From Dehalococcoidales bacterium (GTDB taxonomy: Bacteria > Chloroflexota > Dehalococcoidia > Dehalococcoidales > RBG-16-60-22): 11,632 nt of DNA. The translations under genes and the position numbers were made by a program. Of this stretch, positions 1-7,470 are shown piece after piece (position 1 is the stretch's first letter; each line of letters begins with the position of its first letter). The stretch covers positions 1-11,632 of the forward strand of contig JAUWZF010000014.1 of assembly GCA_030615475.1 (NCBI GenBank). Reading direction: 5' to 3'. A model generated the notes under the pieces. The model saw nothing but the letters and a program-made list of their open reading frames with translations, did not search any database and was not told where the DNA came from.

Positions 1-135
1 CAGCTGGGTAATGCTAAAAGCCCTCTGGTTCCGGAGACCATCAATGGCGCCGTTAAACTATTCTCGATAGCGACGTCGGCCTGGATACTGATATGCTTTA
101 TCGTGGGGGGTATTCAAATTGTCGTTACGACCTAA
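1..135 (+). CDS. cbiB: Adenosylcobinamide-phosphate synthase, C-terminal end (partial)
   Basis: The window opens inside a plus-strand frame of 44 codons ending in TAA at 133-135. The peptide runs from QLGNAKSPLVPETINGAV through a hydrophobic helix (about residues 20-42 of the visible part). A short 'LG..K.PL.PE.I..A..L' block followed by a last membrane helix is what I expect at the C-terminus of CbiB, the membrane protein that attaches aminopropanol or its phosphate to adenosylcobyric acid. The gene downstream, cobD, makes that aminopropanol phosphate, and the two usually sit together. The cbiB stop lies 17 bases inside the cobD reading frame, so the two are probably translationally coupled. 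Only the tail is visible, so the assignment rests on this short match plus context. Confidence 0.7.
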   Translation, partial: QLGNAKSPLVPETINGAVKLFSIATSAWILICFIVGGIQIVVTT

Positions 136-1222
136 ACGGGCGATAGCCGGACTCAAGAACTGCGTGCACGGCGGCATCAACCATGCCGAGCTGAAAGCGC
201 TGGGCCTGGACCCGAACAAGATTCTCGACTTCAGCGTCTGCACCAATCCGTTTATGCCGCCGCCGGGAATAAAGGAAAAGATGAGCGCGATACCCGTCGA
301 GCAATACCCCGATTCCCGGGCTACCGAACTGCGAGAGCGGCTTTCGGAAAGGCTGGGAATATCTCCGGAGAATATTTTAGTCGGCAGCGGCACCACCGAG
401 TTGATACGGCTCATCGCCCTGACTTATTTCCGGCAGGGAGACGCTGTGCTACTCCTCGAGCCGACCTACGGTGAGTATGAAATCGCCTGCCGACTCGCCG
501 GGGCACGGCCGGTCAAACACCGCGCCAGAGAAAGAAATAATTTCACGCCGAAGATAGAGGAAGTCGGCGGACTTATCAGGCAACATCACCCACGAGCGGC
601 CTTTATCTGCAATCCCAATAATCCCACGGGGAAATACCTTTCACGTAACGATATTGAGAAAGTCCTGGACGGAATGGGCGATAACCTGCTTATCCTGGAC
701 GAGGCTTATATCGACTTTGTCGAAACGACCTGGAATCCGTTCGACCTTACGGAGCGGGACAACGTGGTCGTCCTGCGCTCCATGACCAAGGACTACGGCC
801 TGCCCGGCCTGCGTCTGGGCTATATGGTCGCCCGTAAAGAGATTATCGATAGCCTGCGGCCGGCCCTGCCGCCCTGGAACGTCAATGCCATCGCTCAGAA
901 GGTGGGGGTAGCCGTCCTGGAAAAGGATGAGTACCTCAGGCAGAGTCTGCAGCAGGTACGGGAAGCCAAACGCTTCCTTATTACCGAACTCGCAGGGCTT
1001 GGCTTCAAGGTGCTGCCTTCGGACGCCAACTACTTCCTTGTTAAGGCGGGTAACGCCACGGAGCGCCGCCGTTCCCTGCTGAAAGAGGGTATCATGGTGC
1101 GCGATTGCACGTCTTTCGGCCTGCCGGAATATATCCGCATATCCCCCCGTACCCTACCCGAGTGCCAGAGATTCATAGAAGTTATCGGCAAGATGTTAAA
1201 GGCCGGGGAATACCAGAGTTAA
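119..1222 (+). CDS. cobD: Threonine-phosphate decarboxylase, PLP-dependent
   Basis: A 367-residue class I/II aminotransferase-fold protein. CobD decarboxylates L-threonine O-3-phosphate to (R)-1-amino-2-propanol phosphate, the linker between the corrin ring and the nucleotide loop. Visible marks are the N-terminal HGG (residues 17-19), the substrate/PLP segment NPNNPTG (165-171), DEAY (194-197, PLP pyridine contact), the Schiff-base lysine in SMTKDYGLPGLRLGY (K224), and a C-terminal arginine in YIRISPRT that normally binds the carboxylate. By sequence alone it could be the related histidinol-phosphate aminotransferase HisC; the position between cbiB and cobT decides for CobD. The start is TTG at 119, with a GGGGGG stretch 7-8 bases upstream as ribosome binding site; it overlaps the end of cbiB. 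No better ATG lies before the conserved HGG motif. Confidence 0.88.
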   Translation: MSLRPKRAIAGLKNCVHGGINHAELKALGLDPNKILDFSVCTNPFMPPPGIKEKMSAIPVEQYPDSRATELRERLSERLGISPENILVGSGTTELIRLIALTYFRQGDAVLLLEPTYGEYEIACRLAGARPVKHRARERNNFTPKIEEVGGLIRQHHPRAAFICNPNNPTGKYLSRNDIEKVLDGMGDNLLILDEAYIDFVETTWNPFDLTERDNVVVLRSMTKDYGLPGLRLGYMVARKEIIDSLRPALPPWNVNAIAQKVGVAVLEKDEYLRQSLQQVREAKRFLITELAGLGFKVLPSDANYFLVKAGNATERRRSLLKEGIMVRDCTSFGLPEYIRISPRTLPECQRFIEVIGKMLKAGEYQS

Positions 1223-1223
1223 G

Positions 1224-1252
1224 GTGATATGAAAACCCAATACGTATATAAT
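1224..1252 (+). promoter_or_regulatory. Candidate promoter for the iron-sulfur gene
   Basis: In the 61-base gap after cobD there is a perfect -10 box TATAAT (1247-1252). Seventeen bases upstream is GTGATA (1224-1229), four of six matches to TTGACA. A start near 1259 would give a leader of about 25 bases ending in a strong GGAGGG ribosome binding site (1271-1276). This is the only sizeable gap inside the cobalamin gene set, so a secondary promoter here is plausible. The call is by eye; the surrounding bases are AT-rich, which raises the chance of a random match. Confidence 0.45.
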
Positions 1253-1283
1253 GGAATTTATATACTATTTGGAGGGTATTAAT

Positions 1284-1997
1284 ATGACTGCAAAAAGTAA
1301 GACTAAAGCAAGTGCCGGGGTACAGGAGCTTTTAGCGAAGCTGGATGTCGACATGGTAGGTGTCACACGCCTGAACGATTTACAGGGCACCAAGCTTAAA
1401 GAACAAGCCTTAAGACTATTACCATCGGCGCGTTCTATTGTAGTTCTGGGTGCGGAGGTCTACCCCGAGTTTTTGGCCCTCACCACGCCGGAAACGGTGA
1501 CAGGCGCGGCTAACCCGAATGACCTTTACATCCGGCATGTTGAATATTTAGCCGGCGGGCTGAACAGGGCCGCCTACGAAATCGCCGGAGTTTCACGTCA
1601 GGCCGGACTGAAGGCGCTGCCCCTCCCCTCCCGGAACGTACCTACCGACCGCAGGACACTGGAGTCGATAATTTCCTACAAGCATGCCGCCGAGGTCGCC
1701 GGACTGGGCACTATCGGCATGAGCAGTCTGCTGGTAACACATAAATTCGGTCCCAGGGTCCGTCTGACAGTGTGTCTCACCGAAGCTACCCTGAAATCCA
1801 CGGCAAATGAGTCTTCTCCCGTCTGTCGGGACTGTAATATCTGTATCTCCAAGTGCCCGGCGCATGCGCTGGACTGGCCGAAAGAGGGAGAGCCCTACGC
1901 CATTAACAAATTTGCCTGCCGGGAATATCTCGAAGCCGCCGGTGGTTGTTCCGAGTGCGTGAAGCAATGTCCCGTGGCGTCGCTGAAATACACATAA
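1284..1997 (+). CDS. QueG-like double [4Fe-4S] cluster protein
   Basis: A 237-residue protein whose last third has two ferredoxin-type cysteine sets: CRDCNICISKCP (C181, C184, C187, C191) and a second formed by C212 with C222, C225 and C229 (CSECVKQCP). Upstream, GLGTIGMSSLL (140-150) resembles the matching region of epoxyqueuosine reductase (QueG) and reductive dehalogenases, both of which use cobalamin plus two [4Fe-4S] clusters. At 237 residues it is shorter than QueG (usually over 300) and lacks its C-terminal HEAT-like part. There is no twin-arginine signal, so it should be cytoplasmic. I start it at ATG 1284 because GGAGGG (1271-1276) is well spaced; an ATG at 1251 would add 11 residues without a site. 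Its exact reaction is unknown; a redox role in corrinoid metabolism is inferred from position only. Confidence 0.75.
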   Translation: MTAKSKTKASAGVQELLAKLDVDMVGVTRLNDLQGTKLKEQALRLLPSARSIVVLGAEVYPEFLALTTPETVTGAANPNDLYIRHVEYLAGGLNRAAYEIAGVSRQAGLKALPLPSRNVPTDRRTLESIISYKHAAEVAGLGTIGMSSLLVTHKFGPRVRLTVCLTEATLKSTANESSPVCRDCNICISKCPAHALDWPKEGEPYAINKFACREYLEAAGGCSECVKQCPVASLKYT

Positions 1998-2015
1998 CTC
2001 AACAAAGGAGTTTTC

Positions 2016-3071
2016 ATGAATATTCTGACGCGTACCATCGAGAAGATAAAACCCCTGGCTCAAGCGGCAATGGAGGAAGTCCGCGCCCGCCAGGACACGC
2101 TGACCAAGCCGGCGGGCAGCCTGGGCAGGCTGGAGGAACTGTCAATCCAGCTGGCCGGTATCCAGGGTAAAGCCAAGCCGAGCATCGAGAAGAAAGCCAT
2201 GATTACCATGGCCGGCGACCACGGCGTCGTCGACGAAAAAGTGGGCAACTGGCCCCGCGAAGTGACCGCCCAGATGGTTCAAAACTTCCTGCGGGGCGGG
2301 GCCGGCATCAACGTGCTGGCGCGCCAGGTGGGAGCCAAGATAATCTTCGTGGACATGGGAGTAGCCAGCGACCTCAAGCCGCACCCGCAGCTTATCGTCA
2401 GGAAAGTCGGTTACGGTACGAAGAACATGTGCCTCGGCCCGGCCATGACCGCGGAACAGGCGGTGCAGGCTCTGGAGGTCGGGATAGACATCGTCGGCGG
2501 GGAAGCGGACAAGGGACTGGATATCGTCGGCACCGGCGATATGGGCATCGGCAATACCACGTCCAGCAGCGCTATCTTCGCGGCTATGACCGGCAAGCCG
2601 GCTCACGAGGTTACCGGGCGCGGCACCGGCCTGACCGATGAGCAGCTTGCCCATAAAATAGACGTCATCGAACGGGCGCTAAAGGTTAATAATCCAAACC
2701 CTTCCGAACCCCTTGAGTTACTGGCAAAAGTCGGCGGATTCGAAATCGGGGGGCTGGCGGGGGTTATGCTGGGAGCAGCATCAAGACACATTCCGGTGGT
2801 CATTGACGGCTTTATCTCCGGGGCGGCGGCCCTTATTGCGACGGCACTGTCGCCAGAGGTCAAGGAATACATTATCGCCGCCCACGTTTCGGCGGAAGCC
2901 GGCCACCCGGCCATGCTCGAACATATGGGACTGAAGCCGCTGCTGAATCTTGATATGCGACTCGGTGAAGGCACCGGCGCGGCGCTGGGCATATTTATCG
3001 CCGAGGCCGCCGCCAGGACACTTAACGAGATGGCTACCTTCGCCGAAGCCGGCGTTTCGGAAGGAGACTAA
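2016..3071 (+). CDS. cobT: Nicotinate-nucleotide:dimethylbenzimidazole phosphoribosyltransferase
   Basis: A 351-residue protein, the usual size for CobT. It transfers the phosphoribosyl group of nicotinate mononucleotide to the lower-ligand base, giving alpha-ribazole phosphate for CobS. Landmarks are TKPAGSLGRLE near residues 29-39 (base-binding N-terminal segment), MAGDHGV, the glycine-rich GTGDMGIGNTTSSSA in the middle, and RLGEGTGAALG near the C-terminus with E318, equivalent to the catalytic base Glu317 of the Salmonella enzyme. ATG 2016 follows AAAGGAG (2003-2009). It lies 18 bases after the iron-sulfur gene and 8 bases before cobS, consistent with one transcript. The sequence does not reveal which lower-ligand base the organism uses. 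Confidence 0.95.
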   Translation: MNILTRTIEKIKPLAQAAMEEVRARQDTLTKPAGSLGRLEELSIQLAGIQGKAKPSIEKKAMITMAGDHGVVDEKVGNWPREVTAQMVQNFLRGGAGINVLARQVGAKIIFVDMGVASDLKPHPQLIVRKVGYGTKNMCLGPAMTAEQAVQALEVGIDIVGGEADKGLDIVGTGDMGIGNTTSSSAIFAAMTGKPAHEVTGRGTGLTDEQLAHKIDVIERALKVNNPNPSEPLELLAKVGGFEIGGLAGVMLGAASRHIPVVIDGFISGAAALIATALSPEVKEYIIAAHVSAEAGHPAMLEHMGLKPLLNLDMRLGEGTGAALGIFIAEAAARTLNEMATFAEAGVSEGD

Positions 3072-3079
3072 GCAGAGTC

Positions 3080-3838
3080 GTGAGTTTCTTAGCCGCCATA
3101 CAATTTTTAACGAGTATCCCGATTCCGGTAAAGCGTGAACTCAGCCCGGAGACTCTGGGGCGCGCCACGGCCTATTTCCCGGTGGTCGGCCTGATTATCG
3201 GCCTTATTCTGGCTGGCCTTAACTGGCTGTTGCTCTTAATTTTACCCCCGGCTTTAGTCAACGCCCTGCTCGTCGTGGCCCTGGTGATACTTACGGGAGC
3301 CTTGCACCTGGACGGCCTGGCAGATACCTGCGACGGCATCGCCGGACACAAGACGGCTGAGGAAAGATGGCAGGTCATGCGGGACAGTCGGACGGGTGCC
3401 TTCGGGGTGGTAGGCATCGTCCTCCTGTTGCTGGTCAAGTACGTCACTTTGAACAATATCCCGTCAGAGTTTATGACAGCCGTGCTGATTTTCATGCCGG
3501 TGGTCAGCCGCTGGGCTATGGTCTACGCCATTTTCGTGTATCGATACGCCCGGCCCTCGGGACTGGGGACCGCCTTCAAGCAGGCGACCCGCTGGCCGCA
3601 GTTTACCGCCGCCACGGTAATCACCCTCGCCGTAGCATTGGCCCTGTTTCCCCTGTTTTCACTGGCGGGCTTACTGCTTATTTGCGGTATCTTTATCATC
3701 ACCACAGCACTAGCTTTCTACCTCAAGTACAAATTCGCCGGACTCACCGGCGATACCTACGGAGCGATTAACGAGGTGGCGGAGGTGATGATACTCGTAT
3801 TTGCCATTCCGATTTTCAACTATGTGGGGCCGATTTAA
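3080..3838 (+). CDS. cobS: Adenosylcobinamide-GDP ribazoletransferase (cobalamin synthase)
   Basis: A 252-residue integral membrane enzyme that condenses adenosylcobinamide-GDP with alpha-ribazole (phosphate), the final assembly step. It begins like the family (F..AIQFLTSIPIP) and carries the acidic, metal-binding signature HLDGLADTCDG (76-86) followed by MRDSRTGAFG (100-109). Several hydrophobic helices are visible, for example about 33-56, 58-75, 107-122, 130-150 and 175-210. The C-terminus has the family-like GLTGDTYGA.NE. The usual second alanine of DGLADTADG is cysteine here, which should not affect the aspartates. The start is GTG 3080, eight bases after the cobT stop; its ribosome binding site is weak, so coupling to cobT is likely. 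Confidence 0.95.
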   Translation: MSFLAAIQFLTSIPIPVKRELSPETLGRATAYFPVVGLIIGLILAGLNWLLLLILPPALVNALLVVALVILTGALHLDGLADTCDGIAGHKTAEERWQVMRDSRTGAFGVVGIVLLLLVKYVTLNNIPSEFMTAVLIFMPVVSRWAMVYAIFVYRYARPSGLGTAFKQATRWPQFTAATVITLAVALALFPLFSLAGLLLICGIFIITTALAFYLKYKFAGLTGDTYGAINEVAEVMILVFAIPIFNYVGPI

Positions 3839-3846
3839 CTGGAACT

Positions 3847-5370
3847 GTGAGTATGAAAAAAGCCAGAACGCTGATGATACAGGGGACAACCTCCTCGGCG
3901 GGGAAGAGCATTATGGTGGCCGCCCTCTGCCGCATCTTCCGCCAGGACGGCTACCGCGTCGCGCCGTTCAAGTCACAGAACATGGCGCTCAACTCCTACG
4001 TCACCGCCGAGGGCGGTGAAATCGGGCGGGCGCAGGTGGTACAGGCGGAGGCCGCCGGTATCGCGCCCACGGTGGACATGAACCCGGTGCTGCTCAAGCC
4101 AACGACGGACAGCGGCTGTCAGGTTATCGTGCTGGGTAAGGTGACCAGAACGATTTCCGCCCGCGAATATTATAAATATACTCCTTCCCTGCTGGAAACG
4201 GTATCGGCTGCCCTGGAGCGACTCCGTGCCGCTTACGACATCATCGTCATCGAGGGAGCCGGCAGTCCGGCGGAGATAAACCTCAAGGACAGGGAAATAG
4301 TCAACATGAGAATCGCCAAGATGTCCGGCACTCCGGTGCTCCTGGTCGGGGATATCGACCGGGGAGGCGTCTTCGCCTCTCTCGTCGGCACGCTGGAGCT
4401 GCTGGACGAGGATGAACGGAAACTCGTCAAAGGCTTGATAATCAACAAGTTCCGCGGCGACGTCACCCTGCTCCAGTCGGCCCTGGAGTTCCTGGAAGAA
4501 CGTACCGGCAAGCCCGTGCTGGGCGTGGTGCCCTACTTCCGTGATATCCGCATCGCCCAGGAGGACTCGGTCTATCTCGACGAAAGGCCGGAGAACGCGG
4601 CCACCGGCGACCTGGATATCGCCGTTATCCGCCTGCCCCATATCTCCAATTACGATGATTTCGACCCTCTGGAAGAGGAAGGCTGCATGGTTCACTACGT
4701 CACCCAGCGCTTCGAACTCGGCAATCCGCACCTTATCATCCTGCCCGGCACCAAGAGCACCGTCGCCGACCTGGCTTACCTGCGGCATTCGGGGCTGGCG
4801 ACGAGTATCCTTGCCAGAGCCAGGGCAGGCACCCCCGTGGTGGGCATCTGCGGCGGCTACCAGATGCTGGGGCAGAAAATCCTCGACCCGCAGAGAGTGG
4901 AATCGGACAACACGGAAGTCGCCGGACTGGGACTGCTCAACGTGGTCACGGACTTCGTCCCGGAGAAGTCCACCACACAGGTCAGGGCGCGGGTGCTGGC
5001 CGACCTCGGGCTGCTGGCCGGAACGAAAGGACAGGAACTGACCGGCTACGAGATACACATGGGACAGACCCGGAGCGAGGAGGCAACCAGCGCCTTTCAA
5101 ATAATCGAGACGCCGCAGGGAGCCGCCGACTACGCCGACGGCGTCCTGAATCCCCAGGGCATGGTACTGGGTAGCTATATGCACGGACTTTTCCACAACG
5201 ATGACTTCCGGCAGACCTTTCTCAACACCCTGAGAAAGTACTGGGGGCTGGCCGAAAGTACGGGCGATGCCACTATCAACAAAGATAAAGAGTACGACAA
5301 GCTGGCGGAACTGGTTCGCCAGAGCCTGAACATACCAGAAATCTACCGGATTATGGAGGCACAGGTTTGA
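3847..5370 (+). CDS. cobQ: Cobyric acid synthase (glutamine-hydrolysing)
   Basis: A 507-residue cytoplasmic enzyme that amidates side chains b, d, e and g of adenosylcobyrinic acid a,c-diamide using glutamine and ATP (also called CbiP). The N-terminal half is a dethiobiotin-synthetase-like ATPase: P-loop GTTSSAGKS (13-21), FKSQNMALNS, and EGAGSPAEINL (136-146). The C-terminal half is a type I glutamine amidotransferase: LPGTKST (299-305), the nucleophile-elbow cysteine C335 in GICGGYQMLG, YEIHMGQT (401-408), and the partner histidine H446 in SYMHGLF. Length and domain order are standard. The start may be GTG 3847 or, two codons later, ATG 3853; the GGA at 3840-3842 fits the ATG somewhat better, so the first two residues are uncertain. 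The TGA stop overlaps the cobU start. Confidence 0.96.
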   Translation: MSMKKARTLMIQGTTSSAGKSIMVAALCRIFRQDGYRVAPFKSQNMALNSYVTAEGGEIGRAQVVQAEAAGIAPTVDMNPVLLKPTTDSGCQVIVLGKVTRTISAREYYKYTPSLLETVSAALERLRAAYDIIVIEGAGSPAEINLKDREIVNMRIAKMSGTPVLLVGDIDRGGVFASLVGTLELLDEDERKLVKGLIINKFRGDVTLLQSALEFLEERTGKPVLGVVPYFRDIRIAQEDSVYLDERPENAATGDLDIAVIRLPHISNYDDFDPLEEEGCMVHYVTQRFELGNPHLIILPGTKSTVADLAYLRHSGLATSILARARAGTPVVGICGGYQMLGQKILDPQRVESDNTEVAGLGLLNVVTDFVPEKSTTQVRARVLADLGLLAGTKGQELTGYEIHMGQTRSEEATSAFQIIETPQGAADYADGVLNPQGMVLGSYMHGLFHNDDFRQTFLNTLRKYWGLAESTGDATINKDKEYDKLAELVRQSLNIPEIYRIMEAQV

Positions 5371-5915
5371 AAAGCACCCTCATTATCGGCGGCGCCCGCA
5401 GCGGCAAGAGTACTTACGCTCAGGAACTGGCACTAAAAACAGGAGGGGCGGTGCTTTTCGTGGCTACGGCAGAGGCCGGCGATGAGGACATGAAAAAGCG
5501 TATCGAGATGCACCGCAAATTAAGACCGCCCGACTGGGTAACCCTTGAGGCTACCACCCATATCGGCAGCCGGATTATCAAAAATATCGGCAAAGCTCAG
5601 ACGGTAATCATAGACTGCATCACGCTCCTGATTAATAACATCTTCATGCAATACGATGATAAGACCGATGCCGACCTCGCGGAAAAAGAGGTCGTGGCCG
5701 AGATTAAAGAACTGCTGGACTGCATCGGCCGGTCGGACGCCCGCTTTATCATCGTCACCAACGAGGTCGGACTCGGCCTGGTACCCGCCGACCGGGTAAG
5801 TCGGCTCTACCGCGATGTGCTCGGCAGGGCCAACCAGATGCTGGCCGACCACGCCGACGAGGTCTATCTGCTGGTGGCCGGCATACCGTTAAAGGTGAAA
5901 AATGCAGGAGATTGA
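5367..5915 (+). CDS. cobU: Adenosylcobinamide kinase / adenosylcobinamide-phosphate guanylyltransferase
   Basis: A 182-residue bifunctional enzyme of normal length. It phosphorylates adenosylcobinamide and then transfers GMP to give adenosylcobinamide-GDP, the CobS substrate. The P-loop GGARSGKS is at residues 8-15. The block RIEMHR..RP..W.TLE follows, with H49 in the position of the histidine that carries GMP in characterised CobU proteins. VTNEVGLGLVP (about 130-140) is the conserved C-terminal motif. Translation most likely begins at TTG 5367, which overlaps the cobQ stop and has ATGGAGGC (5353-5360) upstream; the P-loop then falls at its usual distance from the N-terminus. It is the last gene of the coupled cobalamin series; no alpha-ribazole phosphatase (cobC) follows in this window. 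Confidence 0.95.
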   Translation: MKSTLIIGGARSGKSTYAQELALKTGGAVLFVATAEAGDEDMKKRIEMHRKLRPPDWVTLEATTHIGSRIIKNIGKAQTVIIDCITLLINNIFMQYDDKTDADLAEKEVVAEIKELLDCIGRSDARFIIVTNEVGLGLVPADRVSRLYRDVLGRANQMLADHADEVYLLVAGIPLKVKNAGD

Positions 5916-5938
5916 CAGTTAACTAGCAGTTGTATAAC
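5912..5938 (+). promoter_or_regulatory. Candidate promoter for the GYD gene
   Basis: A perfect -35 hexamer TTGACA (5912-5917) overlaps the cobU stop codon, and TATAAC (5933-5938) follows after 15 bases, shorter than the ideal 17. Transcription would start near 5945, just before a 17-base palindrome. This fits the 82-base gap before the GYD gene and suggests the gene is expressed separately from the cobalamin operon. Confidence 0.5.
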
Positions 5939-5953
5939 ATAGCTTATTGACCG

Positions 5954-5970
5954 ACCCGAAACTTTCGGGT
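5954..5970. promoter_or_regulatory. Perfect 17-base palindrome, candidate operator
   Basis: ACCCGAAA-C-TTTCGGGT is an uninterrupted 8+1+8 inverted repeat lying between the predicted transcription start (about 5945) and the ribosome binding site (from about 5983) of the GYD gene. A one-base loop is too tight for a full hairpin, and no T-run follows, so a terminator is unlikely. A dimeric repressor site is the simplest reading. No regulator gene is adjacent to name its partner. Confidence 0.45.
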
Positions 5971-5997
5971 AACGCTAATTCTAAAGAGGTGACGGAT

Positions 5998-6300
5998 ATG
6001 CCCTATTACGTGATGCTGACGAAGCTAACCGACGCAGGAAGAAAAACAATCATGAAGAACCCCGGTAGAATCTGGGAAGTAAACAAAGAAGTAGAGGACA
6101 TGGGGGCTAAAATATTGACCCAGTACGCCCTTCTGGGCGAGTATGATTTCATTAATATCCTCGAAGCGCCCAATAATACCGTGATAGCCAGAGTTGCCGC
6201 ATCACTGGGCTCCCGCGGAACCATGACGCCATTGACACTCTCGGCGATTACCATCGAGGACCTGGTTAAAGAAATACAGATGGCTAAAGCCCTGGAATAA
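5998..6300 (+). CDS. GYD-domain protein
   Basis: A 100-residue cytoplasmic protein of the GYD family (ferredoxin-like alpha/beta fold, no defined reaction), recognised by YVML.KLTDAGR near the N-terminus, the central LLGEYDF containing the GEYD signature (48-51), and the ending TL.AITIEDL. Members are small stand-alone proteins, often annotated only as GYD domain. I place the start at ATG 5998, preceded by AAAGAGGTGA, rather than at an upstream ATG (5947) that would add 17 unconserved residues and lies inside the promoter/palindrome region. It has its own candidate promoter and operator and is followed by a possible hairpin terminator, so it probably forms a single-gene unit. Function unknown. 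Confidence 0.8.
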   Translation: MPYYVMLTKLTDAGRKTIMKNPGRIWEVNKEVEDMGAKILTQYALLGEYDFINILEAPNNTVIARVAASLGSRGTMTPLTLSAITIEDLVKEIQMAKALE

Positions 6301-6329
6301 CAGATATTAAATTTTTCATAGACTGAAAT

Positions 6330-6346
6330 AAACCGGGCTCCGGTTT
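6330..6346. terminator. Short GC hairpin, possible weak terminator
   Basis: AAACCGG-GCT-CCGGTTT forms a perfect 7-bp stem with a 3-base loop, 30 bases after the GYD stop. Only three T follow on the plus strand; on the minus strand the stem is followed by a somewhat better T-rich tail. It may end the GYD transcript weakly or only stabilise it. A second, looser inverted repeat (TCCGGC 6357-6362 with GCCGGA 6377-6382) follows and encloses most of the GGTGGAG ribosome binding site of the next gene. Confidence 0.35.
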
Positions 6347-6389
6347 GACTCCAGAGTCCGGCACTGTTATGGTGGAGCCGGAATAGATT

Positions 6390-6710
6390 ATGAGACTTGG
6401 TCCGCTGGAAATCATCCTCATCGTAGTCGTTATTATTGCCGTCGCGGTGATAGCGCGCATTATCCGGACCGGCCGCGGTGCCGCCGGAGAAAACAGGGTA
6501 TCAACTTCAGACGTCACCGCAATCCCGCCCGGAAAAAACAGGCTGTGGGGATTTTTTAACAGGACGGGCATCGTCCTGGTCATCGCCGGTATCGCGGGTT
6601 TAATTGCCGCCGCCAGCCTGTTCCGGTGGGTCTTACAGAGCTATCTCTGGGCATCCATCCTTATCACCGTCGGTTTTATATTAGTACTTCTCTCCAGAAG
6701 GAAACGGTAA
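6390..6710 (+). CDS. Small membrane protein of unknown function
   Basis: A 106-residue protein with three predicted membrane helices, about residues 5-25, 59-78 and 84-102, joined by a basic, polar stretch (26-58) and ending in the positively charged tail SRRKR. The first helix begins LGPLEIILIVVV, superficially like a TatA signal anchor, but there is no TatA amphipathic helix and two further helices follow, so it is not TatA. I do not recognise a family. ATG 6390 has GGTGGAG at 6371-6377, a rather long spacing of 12 bases. It ends 7 bases before the RNA methyltransferase gene and may be co-transcribed with it. Confidence 0.6.
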   Translation: MRLGPLEIILIVVVIIAVAVIARIIRTGRGAAGENRVSTSDVTAIPPGKNRLWGFFNRTGIVLVIAGIAGLIAAASLFRWVLQSYLWASILITVGFILVLLSRRKR

Positions 6711-6717
6711 AGACGCC

Positions 6718-7470
6718 ATGCCCGCTCCTCTAAAACCCCTTAAATGGTACAAAGAACTGGCCGGGAAGAAAGGCCGGCTCAACGCCGGGGCTTTTTCCGT
6801 GGAGGGGGACAGAGCCATCCGGCAGATAATGAGCGTTCACCCGGACGAGATAACCGAGATACTAGCCATCGAAGAACCACCGCCCGCCTACCGCGACTAT
6901 CCCGTGCGCCTAGTTACCGAGAGCCAGTTCCGCTACATCAGCAGCACCAAGACGCCGCAGGGGGTCATGGCCGTTGTCCGCACACCGGAGGATATTTACT
7001 CGGTCCGCCTGCCGCAGGATGCCGGCAAAAAAATCCTCCTGCTGGAAGGCATCCAGGACCCCGGCAATACGGGCACCCTTATCCGCACGGCGGCTGCTTT
7101 CGATTTTTCCGGCGTGATTCTGACGGAAAACTGCGCCGACCCCCTGGCGCCGAAGTGCGTGCAGTCGACGGCAGGCACGGTACTTTCCGTATGGCTCAGG
7201 AGAACGGCGCAATATCTGGAACTCGTCCGGTCACTGCGGCGGGACGGCTATAGCCTGATAGCCGCCGAGCTTAATGGTTCCGATGAATCTTCGGCTCTAA
7301 AGCAGGAAAAACTGCTGCTGGCCCTGGGCAACGAAGCCGCCGGACTCACGCAAGCGGTGCTGGATGAGGCCGATTACCGGCTAAGAATCCCCACGGCGCA
7401 GGACAAAGCGGAATCGCTGAACGTGGCGGCGTGCGGTGCTATCCTGATGTATTTGAGTTCAGAGATATAA
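6718..7470 (+). CDS. SpoU/TrmH-family RNA 2'-O-methyltransferase
   Basis: A 250-residue SPOUT-class methyltransferase that should methylate a ribose 2'-OH in rRNA or tRNA using S-adenosylmethionine. All three family motifs are present: motif 1 EGIQDPGNTGTLIRTA (110-125, with N117 and catalytic R123), motif 2 LALGNEAAGL (201-210, E206) and motif 3 around residues 224-245 containing IPTAQDKAESLNVA (S233, N235), which forms the knotted cofactor site. The N-terminal 90 residues resemble the L30e-like substrate-binding domain (F.VEG.RAI). Target specificity (for example 23S G2251 as in RlmB) cannot be read from sequence. Start ATG 6718; the upstream site is weak. It is the last gene before the composition change and the ssrA-like remnant. 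Confidence 0.9.
   Translation: MPAPLKPLKWYKELAGKKGRLNAGAFSVEGDRAIRQIMSVHPDEITEILAIEEPPPAYRDYPVRLVTESQFRYISSTKTPQGVMAVVRTPEDIYSVRLPQDAGKKILLLEGIQDPGNTGTLIRTAAAFDFSGVILTENCADPLAPKCVQSTAGTVLSVWLRRTAQYLELVRSLRRDGYSLIAAELNGSDESSALKQEKLLLALGNEAAGLTQAVLDEADYRLRIPTAQDKAESLNVAACGAILMYLSSEI

Noticed and set aside
1223..1283. Cobalamin riboswitch in the gap after cobD
   Set aside because: The gap is only 61 bases, far too short for the aptamer, and no B12-box-like conserved sequence is visible.
3973..5196. A 407-codon open frame on the minus strand opposite cobQ
   Set aside because: It is antisense to a well-conserved gene, has a composition-driven sequence and no recognisable domain; typical shadow of high-GC coding DNA.
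6390..6470. TatA-like N-terminus of the 106-residue membrane protein
   Set aside because: Two more membrane helices follow and there is no amphipathic helix or FG hinge, so it is not a Tat translocase subunit.
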